From the NCBI GenBank assembly GCA_964517355.1, contig CAZFCK010000274.1:1-5688 (forward strand): DNA of 5,688 nt. The letters are read 5' to 3'. Each line of letters begins with the position of its first letter. Within the stretch, counting starts at the first letter, position 1. The notes under the pieces are model-generated. The model did not search any database, was not told the DNA's origin, and worked only from the letters and a program-made list of their open reading frames with translations. Shown here in pieces: positions 1-5,683 of the stretch. The translations under genes were made by a program, and so were the position numbers. The stretch is from CAZFCK01 sp964517355 (GTDB lineage: Bacteria > Desulfobacterota > Desulfovibrionia > Desulfovibrionales > Desulfovibrionaceae).

Positions 1-6
1 TAGCGC

Positions 7-54
7 TTTTCAAGCGTGAGATGCTCTAGAGTTTTTCAAGCTGAAGATGCTCTA
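7..54. repeat. Two direct repeats of 22 nt with 26-nt period at the 3' end of the operon
   Basis: Copy 1 (7-28) and copy 2 (33-54) begin TTTTCAAGC and end GATGCTCTA, and differ at only three central positions. On the minus strand copy 2 begins with the TAG stop codon of the GXGXG gene. An 8-bp palindrome CTCTAGAG (24-31) spans the end of copy 1. A 17-nt core, TTTCAA-n5-A-n-ATGC, is shared with the inverted repeat at 5528-5569. No clear rho-independent terminator is visible in the bases available here. Confidence 0.6.
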
Positions 55-822
55 ATTCGTACCGACGTACATATTGCCGTAGGGGCGATGCGTAACCGGC
101 CGCACTTTCACGAAACGGGAATCCAGAATCGCGGCGGCATCGCAGGACAGCTCTCGTGCGAAATGCTCCACCTGCTCCCGCAGGAAAGGCAAATCATCGT
201 CATCAACGGGCTGGGCCCGCAGACCCGGCCCCAGCTGTTCTTCCGGCACTTCGGCGCGCACGTAAATCACTCCGCCGTGCATGCCTGTTCCCAGACTCCT
301 CCCGGTGATGGGCGCCCAGGGCTTGCCCGTGAACAGGCCCAGCAGGATTATGGCCCCGCCGGCCATGTATTCTCCCAAAAAATCACCGGCAATCCCGCCG
401 ATGACTATGACCGGACTTTTTTCCATGTAGGCTTTCATGTGGATGCCCACGCGGTAGCCGACATCGCCTTTGACGAACACTTTACCCCCGCGCATCCCGT
501 AGCCGAGCACGTCGCCGGCCATGCCGTCTATGACGATCAGGCCGTCGTCCATGGTATTGGCCACCCCGTCCTGGGCGTTGCCCAGGACGCGGACGACAGG
601 CCCGCTCATGAACGCGCCCAAATCCTGGCCGGGAACGCCGTGAATCACGTATTCCACACCGGTCTTGCCGCAACTGGCGATATACCGCTGGCCGTTGACG
701 TTTTCCAGCTCGACGCGCGTGGCGCCATTGCGCACCGCTTCCCGGACAGCCTCGTTGAGCTGGCGATAATAAACGCCGTGCGCGTCCAGACGGAATGTGC
801 TTGCGCTTTCGGCTTTGGACAT
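52..822 (-). CDS. GXGXG-motif protein (glutamate synthase alpha subunit C-terminal domain, stand-alone)
   Basis: This 256-aa protein corresponds to the C-terminal right-handed beta-helix of GltB, which packs against the amidotransferase and FMN domains and has a structural role. The GXXGXXXG-type repeats are visible: MAGDVLGYGMRGGKVFVKG (101-119), IAGDFLGEYMAGGAIILLG (144-162) and SLGTGMHGGVIYVRA (176-190). VVRVLGNAQDGVANTMDDG (76-94) precedes them. Similar stand-alone GXGXG proteins occur in archaeal glutamate synthase, in GlxC, and in N-methylglutamate synthase (MgsB), and in tungsten formylmethanofuran dehydrogenase subunit C. Co-location with the other two GltB domains points to glutamate synthase here. 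The ATG at 822 immediately follows the amidotransferase stop, and GGAGG lies 5 nt upstream, within the 3' end of that gene. The stop TAG (54-52) is also the first three bases of a repeat element. It is the last gene of the operon within this window. Confidence 0.92.
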   Translation of the reverse strand: MSKAESASTFRLDAHGVYYRQLNEAVREAVRNGATRVELENVNGQRYIASCGKTGVEYVIHGVPGQDLGAFMSGPVVRVLGNAQDGVANTMDDGLIVIDGMAGDVLGYGMRGGKVFVKGDVGYRVGIHMKAYMEKSPVIVIGGIAGDFLGEYMAGGAIILLGLFTGKPWAPITGRSLGTGMHGGVIYVRAEVPEEQLGPGLRAQPVDDDDLPFLREQVEHFARELSCDAAAILDSRFVKVRPVTHRPYGNMYVGTN

Positions 823-1917
823 CTACTCCTCCAACTCCACAATAACGGGTTCGCCCGCCTTGGGGGCCCAGACCCTGTCCAGTTCGGGCATCACTTCCCG
901 CACAGCGCTCTCCTCGCTGGACATGAAGACCATGTCGTCCTTTTCTGCCACCACCAAGGGGCGCAGTTTGACCCGGTCGTTGAGCCCCAACATGCCGTTG
1001 CTGTCCGTCACCAAAATGGCGAAGGGGCCGTTGAGCATGGCCGAGCCATATACGGCGCGCAACGCCTTGAAAGCCTCCCGCCGTTCAGGCTCCATGCGGT
1101 CCACCTCGTCCCAAAACGGCGGCGCGAACACCCAGCTGGCCAGACGCTTGGACAAGCCGTGGCGGCGTATCAACAGATCGAAAAGATAGGCCACCACCTC
1201 GGTATCCGTCATCAGCGTGCATTCATAATCATGCTGGCACAGATACCGGCGGTTGATGCCGTAGGAGGAAATTTCCCCGTTATGCACAATGGCCCAGTCC
1301 AGAAGCGTAAACGGATGGGCGCCGCCCCACCATCCCGGCGTGTTCGTGGGAAATCTGTTGTGGCTGGTCCAGATATAGGCGCGGTACTCGTCCAGGCGGT
1401 AAAACTCCGCCATATCCTCGGGAAATCCCACGCCTTTGAAGGCCCCCATGTTCTTCCCGCTGGAAAAGACAAACGCGCCCCCGACGCGCTTGTTGATCTC
1501 CATGACCACATGCACCATATAATCGGATTCATCCAGGTCATCCCATTTGGGGCGCAGCTCCTTGGGCGTGACGAAGTACCGCCAGACATGGGGCGCGCGC
1601 ACCAGCCCCGTTATTTTCCGTGTGGGAATGGGTTCGGCCACCGCTATCTGCAGGTAATGCTTGAGCGCGTGCTCGGCCCGGTCCTGGGCGGCCTTGTCGT
1701 CGTACATCAGATGAAAGGCGTATTTGTCCGCGAAATGGGGATAGATGCCGTAAGCGGCGAAGCCGCCCCCCAATCCATTGCCGCGGTCGTGCATCACGCA
1801 CATGGCGTTGATGGGCATGGACCCGGGCAGCAACTCGCGTTTTTTATGGATCACGCCGAAGATGCCGCAACCGGATATATCTTTTTGAAAATCCCAGAAA
1901 TCTCGCGATGCCAGCAT
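823..1917 (-). CDS. Glutamine amidotransferase, class II (glutamate synthase amidotransferase domain, stand-alone)
   Basis: This subunit hydrolyses glutamine to glutamate and ammonia for the synthase. With the chosen start it is 364 aa, matching the size of the N-terminal Ntn-hydrolase domain of GltB. Key landmarks are the nucleophile region GCGIFGVI with Cys17, RFPTNTPGWW near 188-197, AHPF near 200-203, and VHNGEISSYG near 211-220. These are characteristic of GltB-type amidotransferases. Cys17 is internal, so a short propeptide of 16 residues would have to be removed to expose the N-terminal nucleophile, as in GltB and PurF. The start is uncertain. ATG at 1917 has GGGAG 10 nt upstream, whereas ATG at 1977, two bases after the flavoprotein stop, has its nearest GGAGG 18 nt away and would add 20 non-conserved residues (384 aa, Cys37). 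The gene abuts the GXGXG gene: its stop TAG is directly followed by ATG. Confidence 0.92.
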   Translation of the reverse strand: MLASRDFWDFQKDISGCGIFGVIHKKRELLPGSMPINAMCVMHDRGNGLGGGFAAYGIYPHFADKYAFHLMYDDKAAQDRAEHALKHYLQIAVAEPIPTRKITGLVRAPHVWRYFVTPKELRPKWDDLDESDYMVHVVMEINKRVGGAFVFSSGKNMGAFKGVGFPEDMAEFYRLDEYRAYIWTSHNRFPTNTPGWWGGAHPFTLLDWAIVHNGEISSYGINRRYLCQHDYECTLMTDTEVVAYLFDLLIRRHGLSKRLASWVFAPPFWDEVDRMEPERREAFKALRAVYGSAMLNGPFAILVTDSNGMLGLNDRVKLRPLVVAEKDDMVFMSSEESAVREVMPELDRVWAPKAGEPVIVELEE

Positions 1918-1927
1918 GTATGTCTTT

Positions 1928-1932
1928 CTCCC
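1928..1932 (-). promoter_or_regulatory. Candidate Shine-Dalgarno GGGAG for the amidotransferase gene
   Basis: Minus-strand GGGAG lies 10 nt upstream of ATG 1917. It directly follows a potential 6-bp all-GC stem formed by 1949-1954 and 1933-1938 (GCCGGG/CCCGGC, 10-nt loop). Together they sit in the only sizeable intercistronic gap of the operon. The element favours the 1917 start, but the spacing is at the long end of the normal range. Confidence 0.4.
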
Positions 1933-1979
1933 GCCGGGGGTGACAACGCCCGGCCGTGCGGCTGTCAGTGATTCCATAC

Positions 1980-3260
1980 TCAGGGAGCGGCTTCCTCCAG
2001 CTCGGGATTCCAGCGGCTGTCGAAGAACTCCCTGGGCCACAGCAACGAAGTGGGGTTTCCATCCTTGAGCCGCGCCTTGGCCGTTGCGTCCAGGGGCACC
2101 TGAAACCGCACGAACCCTGAATAGCGCCCCGCCAAATCTATGTTCCCCACCAGAACGTAGCCCACCAGCTGCGCCCCCTTGAAGACAAGCTTGCGATACG
2201 TGGGCGCTTTCTGATCCATTTCCGTAAAGATTTCATAATCCTGGTCTTCAGGGGGGTTCACCACGCCCACGGAAGCCGTGGGCAAACCGAAATAGGCGAT
2301 GGAATTCATGGGCAGACTGCCCTTGTACTCAATCCCCGCGCCCGCCATGTTTTTCCCGGCCACATGCCCCTGCTGGTATGCGTTTGGCCAGATCGGCGTC
2401 ACGCTGTGCCCGCCGCTGAGCAAGTCCAGGGTCTCGGCGACGTCGCCGGCCGCATACACATTTTCCGCGCTGGTGCGCAGGCAGGTATCCACCACAATGC
2501 CCTTGTTGGTGCGCAATCCCCCGCCCTTTGCTAGGCCGATGTCCGGCGACACGCCGACTGCCATGACCACAAAGTCGGCGCCGACCGCGCCCTTGTCGGT
2601 TTCCACGGTCCGCACCTTTCCGGAGGCGTCGCGCACGATCCTTTGCGTGGCGGCGCCCTGCATGAAACGCACTCCTTTGGATTCCAGATGCGCGACCAGC
2701 AATTCTCCGGCCGTTTGGTCGAAATAAGCGCGCATGATGCGCGAGCGCACGACCAGGGTCACATGCACGCCGCAGGCCGCCAGTCCTTCGGCCGCCTTCA
2801 GGGCGATAAGCCCGGCGCCGATGATCACGGCCCGTGCCCCCTCTCGCGCGGCGGCGGCAAGATTCCGGGCATGTTCCAGGGTGGTGAAGGGGTACACGTC
2901 CGGGCCTTCCCTTCCGGGAACGGGCAACACGGCCGCGCTGCTTCCCGTGGCCAACAGCAATTTGCCGTAGGCCAATTTTTCACAGCTTTCCAAATGGATG
3001 GCGGCTCCGGCCGTGTCCAGGCGCTGCACCGGCATCCCCAGGATCTGGCGCACCCGATTCTTTTCGTAAAAGGCTGGAGAGCGCAGGGTCATCTGCTCCT
3101 CGCCTATCTTGCCCGCCAGATAATAGGAAATGAGCGGCCGGCCATAGGTGGGAAAACGCTCCCTGCTGACCACGGTAATATCGCCCGCGGCGTCGTACCT
3201 GCGAATGCCCTCTATGGCGCCGATGGAGGCCACGCCGTTGCCGACAATGACGTAGTCCAT
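1980..3260 (-). CDS. FAD-dependent NAD(P)H oxidoreductase (pyridine nucleotide-disulfide oxidoreductase fold, NirB/ferredoxin-reductase-like)
   Basis: This 426-aa flavoprotein probably moves electrons between NAD(P)H and the polyferredoxin or synthase. The N-terminal Rossmann motif is VIVGNGVASIG (4-14). LLLATGSSA (101-109) is the conserved ATG motif. The second dinucleotide fold is VIIGAGLIALKAAEGL (145-160). NVYAAGDVAE (267-276) is the FAD-binding GD motif, and a C-terminal dimerisation-like domain follows. No redox-active cysteine is visible in the N-terminal FAD region, so it is not a coenzyme A-disulfide reductase or NADH-peroxidase type. It resembles the NirB/rubredoxin-reductase group. 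The third Gly of the GxGxxG motif is Ala153, and the usual acidic residue after the second strand is replaced (LVVRSR, 169-174), which may favour NADPH. The ATG at 3260 is supported by GAGG 6 nt upstream. Upstream in-frame codons would overlap the polyferredoxin gene. It replaces the non-homologous GltD subunit expected beside ordinary GltB; that role is inferred from the operon. Confidence 0.9.
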   Translation of the reverse strand: MDYVIVGNGVASIGAIEGIRRYDAAGDITVVSRERFPTYGRPLISYYLAGKIGEEQMTLRSPAFYEKNRVRQILGMPVQRLDTAGAAIHLESCEKLAYGKLLLATGSSAAVLPVPGREGPDVYPFTTLEHARNLAAAAREGARAVIIGAGLIALKAAEGLAACGVHVTLVVRSRIMRAYFDQTAGELLVAHLESKGVRFMQGAATQRIVRDASGKVRTVETDKGAVGADFVVMAVGVSPDIGLAKGGGLRTNKGIVVDTCLRTSAENVYAAGDVAETLDLLSGGHSVTPIWPNAYQQGHVAGKNMAGAGIEYKGSLPMNSIAYFGLPTASVGVVNPPEDQDYEIFTEMDQKAPTYRKLVFKGAQLVGYVLVGNIDLAGRYSGFVRFQVPLDATAKARLKDGNPTSLLWPREFFDSRWNPELEEAAP

Positions 3261-3262
3261 GA

Positions 3263-3748
3263 TTATCCTCGATCCTTCGCGGCTTGGGATGTGGTTGGAG
3301 ATTTCCGCTCCCGGTCCTCCCAAATCAAGGCCAGGTTGGGGCAAGCCTCCACGCAGGCGGGCATTTCGCGCCCCTCGCACAAATCGCACTTAATGATTTT
3401 GCCGGCCTGCCTGTTGGCCTGGATGGCGCCAAAGGGGCAGGCCATGAGACACGACCAGCAGCCCACGCACCGGGACGGATCATACAGGGTTTTTCCTGTG
3501 GCTTCATCCTTGTACAGAGCGCCGGAAATGCACGCGGCGACGCAAAGGGCGTTGGCGCAATGCCTGCAAGAAAGCGCGACGCACACATGGCCGTCCTCAA
3601 CAACCGTTTTACAGGGCGCCAGGCCTTTGCCCCGCTCCAGAGTGTAGGCGATGATCAGATCCTTGCTTTCCGAATGCACCGTAAGGCACGCCAATTCGCA
3701 AATACGGCAGCCCATGCATACGTCCTTGTCCGGATATACCCGTTTCAC
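3263..3748 (-). CDS. Polyferredoxin, four [4Fe-4S] clusters (HycB/CooF/DmsB-type electron-transfer subunit)
   Basis: This is a 161-aa soluble electron carrier with four cysteine clusters. C11-x2-C14-x2-C17-x3-C21 and C61-x2-C64-x4-C69-x3-C73 lie in the first half. C94-x2-C97-x2-C100-x3-C104-P and C121-x2-C124-x7-C132-x3-C136-P lie in the second. This arrangement is typical of the HycB/CooF/DmsB/NrfC family, which wires electrons between a redox enzyme and a partner. There is no signal peptide or twin-arginine motif, so it should be cytoplasmic. It sits between the FMN synthase gene (5-nt gap) and the flavoprotein gene (stop TAA, 2 nt, then ATG). The likely role is passing electrons between the flavoprotein and the Fe-S centres of the synthase, which is an inference from position. 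The GTG at 3748 (MKRVYPDKD) is preferred to the GTG at 3757, which is embedded in the ribosome-binding site. A basic tail after about residue 145 has no recognised motif. Confidence 0.9.
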   Translation of the reverse strand: MKRVYPDKDVCMGCRICELACLTVHSESKDLIIAYTLERGKGLAPCKTVVEDGHVCVALSCRHCANALCVAACISGALYKDEATGKTLYDPSRCVGCWSCLMACPFGAIQANRQAGKIIKCDLCEGREMPACVEACPNLALIWEDRERKSPTTSQAAKDRG

Positions 3749-3753
3749 GCCCG

Positions 3754-3762
3754 TCACCTCCC
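3754..3762 (-). promoter_or_regulatory. Shine-Dalgarno GGGAGGTGA for the polyferredoxin gene, overlaps gltB stop
   Basis: The minus-strand sequence GGGAGGTGA contains the TGA stop of the upstream gene as its last three bases. It is followed after 5 nt (CGGGC) by GTG at 3748. The alternative GTG at 3757 lies within the element. Overlap of stop and ribosome-binding site suggests translational coupling. Confidence 0.65.
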
Positions 3763-5277
3763 GGCATGCTTCACGCCAAGTATTTCCATTTCCTGCTGCG
3801 TCAGACCAACGGCGCGCAACTTGTCGCGGTTGCCGCGCACGCTTTCTATGGAATTGAGCCCCATGCCGCCCAGCATTTCCTGAATCTCATGACTCCACGC
3901 ATTGATGAGATTCACCAGGCGCTTTCTGGCGACCTTGGGATTCTGCCGCTTTTTGAGCCGCGCATCATTGGTGGCGATACCCCAGGGGCATTTTCCAGTG
4001 TAGCAACGACCGCACAAGGTGCAGCCCACGGCCACAAGCGCCGCCGTGCCGATGTATACCGCGTCGGCCCCCAGGGCGATGGCCTTGAACACGTCCGCGC
4101 TGCAACGGATGCCCCCGGCGGCCACCAGCGAGGCGTGGTTGCGGATGCCTTCGTCACGCAGCCTGTCGTCCACCGCGGCCAGCGCCAGCTCCAGGGGGAT
4201 GCCGACATTGTCCCGGATCATGGTCGGGGCCGCGCCGGTGCCCCCGCGAAAGCCGTCAATGACCACGATGTCCGCCCCTGCGCGCACAATGCCCGAGGCA
4301 ATGGCGGGGGCGTTATGCACGGCCGCGATCTTCACGGATACGGGCTTGCCGTATTCCGTGGCCTCCTTGAGCGCGTAAATGAGCTGCAACAAGTCCTCGA
4401 TGGAATAGATATCATGATGGGGCGCTGGGGAAATGGCGTCCGCGCCCAAAGGGATCATGCGCGTTTTCGATACTTCCGCGTCGATCTTTTCCCCGGGCAG
4501 GTGCCCGCCGATGCCGGGTTTTGCGCCCTGACCGATCTTGATCTCCACCGCCGCGCCGGCATTGAGGTAATCGCCGTGCACGCCGAAGCGCCCGGACGCC
4601 ACCTGGACAATGGTGTTGGCTCCGTATTTGTAAAGGCTCTCGTGCAGCCCCCCTTCCCCTGTATTGTACATGGTGCCCAGTTCCTCGGCGGCCTGAGCCA
4701 TGGCGACATGCAAATTGAAATTGATGGAACCGAAACTCATGGCCGAAAACATCAGCGGCGTTTCCAGCTGGAGCTGGACCGGCAGCGGCGTGAGCAGTCT
4801 GAGGCCATCTTCCGTTTCCTCAAAGCGCACCGCGTCCGGCTTTCTCCCCAGATAGGTGCGCAACTCCATGGGTTCGCGCAAGGGGTCGATGGAAGGGTTC
4901 GTCACCTGACTGGCGTCAAGCTGGAGATGATCCCAATAGATACGGCGTTTCACGGGACTGCCCATGCCGGACAGCAAAATGCCGCCGGTATCCGCCTGTT
5001 TGTAGATATTGCGGATGTAATTCGCCCCCCACACTTCGCTTTCCCGAAATTGCGAGGGCGTGCGCCGGATAGTCAAACAAGCGGTGGGGCACATGGCCTC
5101 GCAACGATGGCACCCGACGCACTTGGCGCTGTCATGACACACACGTTCTCGCTGCTCGTCCCAATAGTGCACGCCGTAGGAACACTGATTGATGCACACA
5201 CTGCAATTGATACAGCGCTCCTTGTCCCGCTCAACCACGAAATCGTTGAAACTCTGACTTATCGGTTTGAATAGCAA
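3754..5277 (-). CDS. gltB: Glutamate synthase FMN/Fe-S domain protein with N-terminal 2x[4Fe-4S] ferredoxin domain (archaeal-type GltB)
   Basis: This is the catalytic synthase subunit: it should join ammonia from the amidotransferase to 2-oxoglutarate and reduce the imine to glutamate on FMN, in the cytoplasm. With the TTG start it is 507 aa. Residues 22-32 (CINCSVCINQC) and 53-63 (CVGCHRCEAMC, followed by P) are two [4Fe-4S] motifs. The rest is the FMN-binding TIM barrel of the GltB central domain: NTGEGG near 206-211, IGQGAKPGIGGHLPG near 248-262, SPAPHHDIYSIEDL near 283-296, GGTGAAP near 345-351 and GADAVYIGTAAL near 404-415. The Fe-S motif C419-x5-C425-x4-C430 matches the GltB [3Fe-4S] pattern, with an extra Cys at 422. 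The amidotransferase and GXGXG domains of ordinary bacterial GltB are absent and are encoded separately downstream. It is the first gene of the operon. The TTG start is preferred over GTG at 5286 because the latter lies inside GAGGTGA. The family assignment is firm; the start is inferred. Confidence 0.93.
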   Translation of the reverse strand: MLFKPISQSFNDFVVERDKERCINCSVCINQCSYGVHYWDEQRERVCHDSAKCVGCHRCEAMCPTACLTIRRTPSQFRESEVWGANYIRNIYKQADTGGILLSGMGSPVKRRIYWDHLQLDASQVTNPSIDPLREPMELRTYLGRKPDAVRFEETEDGLRLLTPLPVQLQLETPLMFSAMSFGSINFNLHVAMAQAAEELGTMYNTGEGGLHESLYKYGANTIVQVASGRFGVHGDYLNAGAAVEIKIGQGAKPGIGGHLPGEKIDAEVSKTRMIPLGADAISPAPHHDIYSIEDLLQLIYALKEATEYGKPVSVKIAAVHNAPAIASGIVRAGADIVVIDGFRGGTGAAPTMIRDNVGIPLELALAAVDDRLRDEGIRNHASLVAAGGIRCSADVFKAIALGADAVYIGTAALVAVGCTLCGRCYTGKCPWGIATNDARLKKRQNPKVARKRLVNLINAWSHEIQEMLGGMGLNSIESVRGNRDKLRAVGLTQQEMEILGVKHAGR

Positions 5278-5282
5278 GAATC

Positions 5283-5289
5283 TCACCTC
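5283..5289 (-). promoter_or_regulatory. Shine-Dalgarno GAGGTGA for gltB, sets a TTG start
   Basis: Read on the minus strand, GAGGTGA is a full match to the 16S anti-Shine-Dalgarno sequence. It is followed after 5 nt (GATTC) by TTG at 5277. The in-frame GTG at 5286 is part of this element and so is unlikely to be the initiator. The same spacing is seen at the next gene. Confidence 0.65.
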
Positions 5290-5302
5290 ATGGAACCGGC
5301 CC

Positions 5303-5340
5303 GATCAGCACGCGACCCCTTTTCGCCGCCGAGGCTGATC
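5303..5340 (-). promoter_or_regulatory. Hairpin in the 5' leader of the operon
   Basis: GATCAGC (5340-5334 on the minus strand) pairs perfectly with GCTGATC (5309-5303). Inside the loop, GCGA can pair with TCGC. The stem ends 13 nt before the gltB Shine-Dalgarno sequence, so it could influence translation. No known riboswitch class was recognised, and no U-tract follows, so it is not a classical attenuator. Confidence 0.35.
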
Positions 5341-5468
5341 CACGCCACGTTGCAAGCGTTTATGCACGACTTTCGGCATCCTGTGACGGGCGAAACAACT
5401 CCTGAACGCTCCGTCCTCCCCACAAGCCGGCTGAAACCGCCTGTTCGGAAGCTCTGCCATTATCTATC

Positions 5469-5496
5469 GTTATCTTCTCTTTTTGCGCAATGTCAA
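5469..5496 (-). promoter_or_regulatory. Candidate sigma70 promoter for the glutamate synthase operon
   Basis: Read on the minus strand, TTGACA (5496-5491) is a perfect -35 hexamer. It is followed after 16 nt by GATAAC (5474-5469), a 4/6 match to the -10 consensus. Transcription would begin near 5462 and give a leader of about 180 nt before the TTG start. A second AT-rich hexamer, GATAAT, lies just downstream but is too far from TTGACA (26 nt). No sigma54 (GG-N10-GC) site was found in the flank, although this is a nitrogen-assimilation operon. Confidence 0.5.
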
Positions 5497-5527
5497 GGCG
5501 TGCTCAGACGCAAGGCCCCAATGTCTT

Positions 5528-5569
5528 GTTTCAAGACGAAAATGCGCCAGAGCATATTGATTTTGAAAC
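5528..5569. repeat. Imperfect 18-bp inverted repeat upstream of the promoter
   Basis: The left arm GTTTCAAGACGAAAATGC (5528-5545) and right arm GCATATTGATTTTGAAAC (5552-5569) are inverted copies matching at 14 of 18 positions, with a 6-nt loop GCCAGA. Both arms resemble the direct repeats at 7-54 beyond the other end of the operon. No poly-T tract follows on either strand, so a terminator is not supported. A dispersed intergenic repeat is more likely. Confidence 0.55.
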
Positions 5570-5588
5570 AGAAATTGCCTCGGGCGGG

Positions 5589-5614
5589 TAAGAACCTTTT
5601 GGAAAAGGTTCTTA
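5589..5614. repeat. Perfect 12-bp inverted repeat (hairpin)
   Basis: TAAGAACCTTTT (5589-5600) and AAAAGGTTCTTA (5603-5614) are perfect inverted copies separated by GG. The core AACCTTT...AAAGGTT recurs in the hairpin at 5650-5683. There is no following T-run on either strand, so terminator function is not evident. Confidence 0.6.
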
Positions 5615-5649
5615 AGGAAGCACTGATTAAAGACTTGTTAGGTTTTTCC

Positions 5650-5683
5650 GGGGGGAAACCTTTCTGGAGAAAGGTTCTCCCCC
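5650..5683. repeat. Imperfect 16-bp GC-capped hairpin repeat
   Basis: GGGGGGAAACCTTTCT (5650-5665) pairs with AGAAAGGTTCTCCCCC (5668-5683) with two mismatches and a GG loop. The inner AACCTTTCT/AGAAAGGTT arms (5657-5665 and 5668-5676) are perfect. This is the same core as the hairpin at 5589-5614, so the two are probably members of one dispersed family, perhaps derived from terminators of a neighbouring gene outside the window. Confidence 0.6.

Noticed and set aside
1..51. Possible operon terminator from the small CGCTT/AAGCG stem at 4-16
   Set aside because: The stem is only 5 bp with a 3-nt loop, no T-tract can be seen, and the window ends there, so termination cannot be judged.
7..54. CRISPR-like array at the left edge
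   Set aside because: There are only two imperfect 22-nt copies separated by 4 nt, with no spacer-sized interval and no cas gene.
16..1971. A 651-codon open frame on the + strand opposite the amidotransferase and GXGXG genes
   Set aside because: It is antisense to two genes with clear family motifs. Its translation is rich in His/Ala/Gly with no recognised domain, and it arises from the G+C codon bias of the true genes.
1980..3389. Longer flavoprotein reading with an extra 43 N-terminal residues from 3389
   Set aside because: The extension overlaps the 3' end of the polyferredoxin gene. The Rossmann motif begins right after the ATG at 3260, which has a well-placed GAGG.
2643..3647. A 334-codon open frame on the + strand opposite the flavoprotein and polyferredoxin genes
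   Set aside because: It runs antisense across the boundary of two convincingly identified genes and its translation shows no family motif.
3766..5274. A 502-codon open frame on the + strand opposite gltB
   Set aside because: It is almost exactly antisense to the FMN synthase gene, has no ribosome-binding site or domain motif, and is best explained as a codon-bias shadow.
5401..5430. GGACGGA and CGTTCA words in the leader, reminiscent of the glnA glutamine riboswitch
   Set aside because: The two words are adjacent and in the opposite order to the riboswitch core as I know it, and the required three-stem junction is not apparent.
5305..5460. A 51-codon minus-strand open frame in the leader, starting near the predicted transcription start
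   Set aside because: It has no Shine-Dalgarno sequence, an Arg-rich composition without recognisable motif, and overlaps the leader hairpin. A leaderless leader peptide is possible but unsupported.
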